Source of the DNA: Candidatus Aminicenantes bacterium UBA6072
GTDB taxonomy: Bacteria; Acidobacteriota; Aminicenantia; UBA2199
Direction of reading: 5' to 3'
Assembly (NCBI GenBank): GCA_002436105.1
Contig: DIXU01000009.1
Location: forward strand, 62,001-126,000
DNA length: 64,000 nucleotides
The position numbers and the translations under genes are program-made. The notes beneath the pieces are model-generated. The model saw nothing but the letters and a program-made list of their open reading frames with translations, searched no databases and was not told where the DNA came from. Of this stretch, positions 61,000 to 64,000 are shown in pieces; position 1 is the stretch's first letter, and each line of letters opens with the position of its first letter.

Positions 61000-62380
61000 G
61001 AACCGGCGGCCGCTCCTGCTCCTGGCCTTGCTTCTGGCCCTGCCGGCGCTCCCGGAGCTGCGCAGCGCCATCAAGCCGTATTACGGGGGCGAGATCGTCA
61101 TCCGCCTCAACGAGCCATCCTCCTTCCACCTGAACACCGCCAATTACTCCAACCTGATATTCTATTCGCTGATCCACGAGAGCTTCTTCTACCTGAAAAA
61201 GGACGGGGAAATCACCAGCAACGTATTCCAGGAATTCCGCTACGACGCCGCTGCCAGGACCCTGTTCCTGACCCTCAAGGACAACCTCAGCTTCTCCAAC
61301 GGCAAGCCGCTGACGGCCAGGAACATCCAGGTGTCGCTGAAGGTGTTCATGACCTCCGACCTGTTCGTTGCCAGCCGCCTGAGCAAGGCGGTAAAAAGGG
61401 TCCACATCCTCGACGAGCGGGTCGCCATCGAGCTGCTGGCCGATCATCCCGACATCCTCAGCCTGCTGACCGCCCCGGAGCTGGTGGTGCTGGCCGAGAG
61501 CGAGCAGTCATTCTCCGGGCTGTTCTATCCCCAGGAATGGGAAAAGGGCCGGCACATGATCCTGCGCGCCAACCCCCATTATGCCGGAGGACGGCCCTAC
61601 CTGGACAGGGTGCGGGTAACGTTCAGCGACAAACCGGCTCCCGATCTTTTCCTGTCCGCCCCGGGCCAGTTCAGGGACCATTGCCTGGAATTCACCTCCG
61701 GCATCTACCAGAACGTGTACCTGTGCTTCCTGCAGCCGGATATCGGCCAGAACACCAAGATCGCCCTCTACTCCCTGCTGAAGCGCTTCAACGAGGCGAC
61801 CGGGGGTCGCTTCCGGGACCTGAACTCGCTGACATCCGACGACGAATCGCCGATCGCCATCCGCATCAAGCAATTCTCCCCGCAAAAGACAGCCTCGATC
61901 CTGAAAACTTCCGAGATCAAGCTGTATGCCCTGTCCTCCCTGTCCAGCATGGAAAAAGACCTGTCCGCCTTTCTCAGCGACACCCGGCTCAAGATCGAGA
62001 CGCAATTCATCGACAACGGCGAGTTCACCTCCTTCCTGGATTCGGCGGCCATCAAGTACGTCCTGATCGACAAGATCTTCCAAAAAAAATCCCCGGCCGA
62101 AGAAAAGATCAGCCGCATCGTGAAGGAATCCAGCTTCAACCGTTTCAACGCCCAGTACCTGCGCATGCTCAGCGAACTGGACGAGGCCCGCTTCAGCAAT
62201 TCCCAGGAGCTGCTCATCGAGCAGATCGCCCGCATCAGCGAGGCCGTCGTCAACGACGGCTTCATCTTTCCCCTTTTCCAGAAAAGCTATTCCCTCTACG
62301 TCCGCAAGTCGTGGCCGGAGCTGGAGATCGATTACTTCGGCCGGCCGCTGCTGCAAAGAGTGAGCCAGGGCAATGAATAA
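60992..62380 (+). CDS. Extracellular solute-binding protein, family 5 (peptide/nickel type)
   Basis: 462 residues from ATG at 60992 within the preceding gene. The signal peptide ends near LPALPELRS. The first half has SBP_bac_5 features: SNLIFYSLIHESFFYLKKDG, NLSFSNGKPLTARNIQVSLK, and FYPQEWEKGRHMILRANPHY. Members bind oligopeptides. No permease or ATPase genes follow, so it may be an orphan receptor. The C-terminal half is diverged. Its stop overlaps the next gene by eight bases. Confidence 0.8.
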   Translation: MNRNRRPLLLLALLLALPALPELRSAIKPYYGGEIVIRLNEPSSFHLNTANYSNLIFYSLIHESFFYLKKDGEITSNVFQEFRYDAAARTLFLTLKDNLSFSNGKPLTARNIQVSLKVFMTSDLFVASRLSKAVKRVHILDERVAIELLADHPDILSLLTAPELVVLAESEQSFSGLFYPQEWEKGRHMILRANPHYAGGRPYLDRVRVTFSDKPAPDLFLSAPGQFRDHCLEFTSGIYQNVYLCFLQPDIGQNTKIALYSLLKRFNEATGGRFRDLNSLTSDDESPIAIRIKQFSPQKTASILKTSEIKLYALSSLSSMEKDLSAFLSDTRLKIETQFIDNGEFTSFLDSAAIKYVLIDKIFQKKSPAEEKISRIVKESSFNRFNAQYLRMLSELDEARFSNSQELLIEQIARISEAVVNDGFIFPLFQKSYSLYVRKSWPELEIDYFGRPLLQRVSQGNE

Positions 62381-62819
62381 AAAAATCCTGTGGATCGCCG
62401 TTGTTTTCCTTTCCGCCTTGAACGCCCCCGCACTGGACCTGGGCCTGGTCGCCGGCTCCGTCAATCAGCCCTCCAGCTTTTTCTACGGCATCTCGGCCGG
62501 TTCGGGGACCATCGTCCCCATGCTCAAGCTCGAATTCGAGGGCTGCCGCGTCAGCGAGACGGGGTGGAAAACCCTGACGGCCGCCGTGAAGCTCCGGCCG
62601 AAATTCGGCATCTTCGCCCCCTACGCGGTCCTGGGAGCCGGCGCCGAGTTCGCCAGGCTGAATTTCCGCTTCAGCGACTACGAATTCTATACCTTCATCG
62701 GCGGCGGGTTCCATATCTTCTTCACCTCCATGTTCTCGCTGCGGGCCGACGTACGCTGGCTGAACCTGCCGGAGGCCGACAAGACCCGCATCTGCGGCGG
62801 GTTTTTCATCCACCTGTAA
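62373..62819 (+). CDS. Small outer-membrane beta-barrel protein
   Basis: 148 residues. A signal peptide (1-20) is followed by amphipathic strands typical of an OmpW/OmpA-like eight-strand barrel (LKLEFEGCRVSETGW, GAEFARLNFRFSDYEFY, MFSLRADVRWLNL) ending in the aromatic/hydrophobic FFIHL. It overlaps the preceding gene by eight bases. Fourth of a coupled set with the GTPase, so likely a surface partner of the two proteins before it. Confidence 0.75.
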   Translation: MNKKILWIAVVFLSALNAPALDLGLVAGSVNQPSSFFYGISAGSGTIVPMLKLEFEGCRVSETGWKTLTAAVKLRPKFGIFAPYAVLGAGAEFARLNFRFSDYEFYTFIGGGFHIFFTSMFSLRADVRWLNLPEADKTRICGGFFIHL

Positions 62820-62834
62820 GCCAGGCCGGAACGG

Positions 62835-62863
62835 TTGACAAGCAGCCGCTTTTCGGCTATATA
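62835..62863 (+). promoter_or_regulatory. Predicted promoter of the etf operon
   Basis: TTGACA (62835-62840), exactly 17 bases, TATATA (62858-62863). A leader of about 55 bases follows, with AGGAGG before the GTG at 62927. Confidence 0.65.
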
Positions 62864-62926
62864 TGTCCCTGGTTCGGCGAAATTCGTCATCTGCAGACAA
62901 AACCAGTCGTTTTTCAGGAGGCCAGG

Positions 62927-63697
62927 GTGAACATTTACGTTTGCATCAAGCAAGTCCCCGACACCGAAGCCAGCATCCTGGTCAAGGACGGGCGCTCGAT
63001 CAACGAAGCCAATGTCAAGTGGATCGTCAGTCCCTACGACGAATACGCGATCGAGGAAGCCCTGAAACTGAAGGAAAAACTTCCCGGGTCCAAGGTGACC
63101 GCCGTATGCCTGGGACCGGACCGGGCGCAGAACGCCCTGCGCACGGCCCTGGCCATGGGCGCCGACGCCGCCGTGCACATCGAATGCGCCGCTCTCCTCG
63201 ATGCCCACAACACGGCCCGCGCCCTGGCCCACGTCATCGGCGCCGACAGGGAATTCGGCGTCATTTTCCTCGGCCGCCAGGCCATCGACGATGATGCCAG
63301 CCAGGTCCACCTGCTGCTCGCCGGGGAACTTTCGCTGCCGGCGGCCACCAATGTTCTGGCTTTCGCCTGCGACGGGCAGAAAGTCAGGATCGAGCGCGAG
63401 ATCGGCGAGGGCGCCCGGGAGGTCATCGAGATGGCCGTCCCCTGCGTCGTGGCGGCGGCCAAGGGGCTGAATACCCCGCGCTACGCGTCGATGATGGGCA
63501 TCATGAAGGCCAAGAAGATAGAGATTCGCAAGGTGCCCCTGGCCGAGACCGGAGCCGACGAGGCACGGAACCTGGTGCGACTGCTCAAGCTCTCCTCCCC
63601 GGCCGAAAAGCCGCAGGGCCGGGTCATCCCCGGCGAACCGGCGGCCGTTGTCCAGGAACTGGTCAAACGGCTGCGCGAAGAGGCGAAGGTACTCTAG
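62927..63697 (+). CDS. etfB: Electron transfer flavoprotein subunit beta
   Basis: 256 residues from GTG at 62927; AGGAGG ends five bases before it. The N-terminus NIYVCIKQVPDTEA and the nucleotide-binding segments (ALAMGADAAVHIE, LGRQAIDDDASQVH, and RYASMMGIMKAKK for the recognition loop) mark it as EtfB. With EtfA it passes electrons from acyl-CoA dehydrogenases, consistent with the acyl-CoA synthetase and carboxylase in the window. EtfA follows after ten bases. Confidence 0.94.
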   Translation: MNIYVCIKQVPDTEASILVKDGRSINEANVKWIVSPYDEYAIEEALKLKEKLPGSKVTAVCLGPDRAQNALRTALAMGADAAVHIECAALLDAHNTARALAHVIGADREFGVIFLGRQAIDDDASQVHLLLAGELSLPAATNVLAFACDGQKVRIEREIGEGAREVIEMAVPCVVAAAKGLNTPRYASMMGIMKAKKIEIRKVPLAETGADEARNLVRLLKLSSPAEKPQGRVIPGEPAAVVQELVKRLREEAKVL

Positions 63698-63706
63698 GAG
63701 AACACC

Positions 63707-64000
63707 ATGGCCAATATCGGATTGTATATCGAGCTGAAGGACGGCACGTTCAAGAAGTCGAACCGCGAGCTGCTCAGCCTGGCGCGAAAAGGCGGCCATG
63801 CCGTGCATGCCGTCGTCTTTTGCGCCGACGTGCAGCCTTACCTGGGGGAGATGCAGGGGGTGCAGTCGGTCGTCCAGGTCTCCGGGGCCGACCTCGCCTA
63901 CCAGCCCGAGCGCTATGCCCGCACCCTGGCAAGGGTCATCGACGAGTTCAAGCTGGAGGCATTCCTGGGCATCTATTCCGCCCAGGGCAAGGATCTTTTC
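63707..64000 (+). CDS. etfA: Electron transfer flavoprotein subunit alpha, partial
   Basis: 98 codons of the N-terminus are present; the gene runs off the right edge. ATG follows TAGGAG. The start (MANIGLYIELKDGTFKKSNR) and the segment KLEAFLGIYSAQGKD correspond to the first part of the EtfA N-terminal domain, and the operon position after etfB confirms it. The FAD-binding C-terminal part lies outside the window. Confidence 0.9.
   Translation, partial: MANIGLYIELKDGTFKKSNRELLSLARKGGHAVHAVVFCADVQPYLGEMQGVQSVVQVSGADLAYQPERYARTLARVIDEFKLEAFLGIYSAQGKDLF

Overview
The window is a high-GC chromosome segment from a Gram-negative (diderm) bacterium. It carries a complete Tol-Pal envelope system, a LolD-like ABC exporter with an outer-membrane partner, outer-membrane beta-barrels, lipoproteins and signal peptidase I. 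The combination of a spirochaete-style V-type ATPase, CBM9-like/DUF5916 outer-membrane proteins, M28 peptidases, acyl-CoA metabolism and long modular secreted proteins fits an uncultured fermentative lineage such as Aminicenantes or an Acidobacteriota relative. That placement is inference from gene content; no rRNA gene is present.

Layout. 1-8.7 kb, mainly minus strand: a partial thioredoxin-fold protein, a giant secreted mosaic protein (Kelch, leucine-rich repeats, FN3) and a DUF5916 barrel protein. 8.8-16.3 kb: ComEC, a phosphodiesterase-superfamily enzyme with a tiny protein and an EMC3/YidC-like membrane protein, and an M28 peptidase. 16.3-20.7 kb, minus: EF-P overlapped by a metalloprotease gene, signal peptidase I and a ClC-type chloride/proton transporter. 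A tRNA-Val gene with a near-consensus promoter follows. 21-28 kb: a D-2-hydroxyacid dehydrogenase, then a coupled run of rsmA, an outer-membrane barrel, an ATPase, two permeases and a LolA-like protein. 28.3-30.2 kb: convergent thiM and a NUDIX-ThiE fusion. 30.4-34.4 kb: a Ser/Thr kinase receptor with TPRs and a GlcF-like Fe-S protein. 34.6-41.8 kb: V-ATPase operon E-(DUF2764)-A-B-D-I-K. 42-45 kb: a lipoprotein and an AbiE type IV toxin-antitoxin pair, then repeat-rich DNA. 45.3-49.6 kb: acyl-CoA synthetase, folK and membrane proteins. 49.7-53.3 kb, minus: a three-part biotin-dependent carboxylase. 53.5-58 kb: tolQ-tolR-tolA/tonB-tolB-pal-cpoB. 58-62.8 kb: ssb, an MglA-like GTPase and three coupled secreted proteins. 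62.9-64 kb: electron-transfer flavoprotein subunits, the second running off the window.

The observations that stand out are these. (1) About eight genes have a -10 box only 5-9 bases before the start codon and no ribosome-binding site, which suggests widespread leaderless mRNAs. (2) Intergenic gaps are filled with unrelated, degenerate 6-9 base tandem repeats, often arranged as inverted arms. (3) The biotin-carboxylase subunit has lost several catalytic residues while keeping its ATP-grasp features. (4) The V-ATPase proteolipid keeps the sodium-binding residues. (5) EF-P carries arginine where most bacteria have the modified lysine. Coordinates and reading frames come from the sequence; family names are from recognition of motifs and were not checked by database search.
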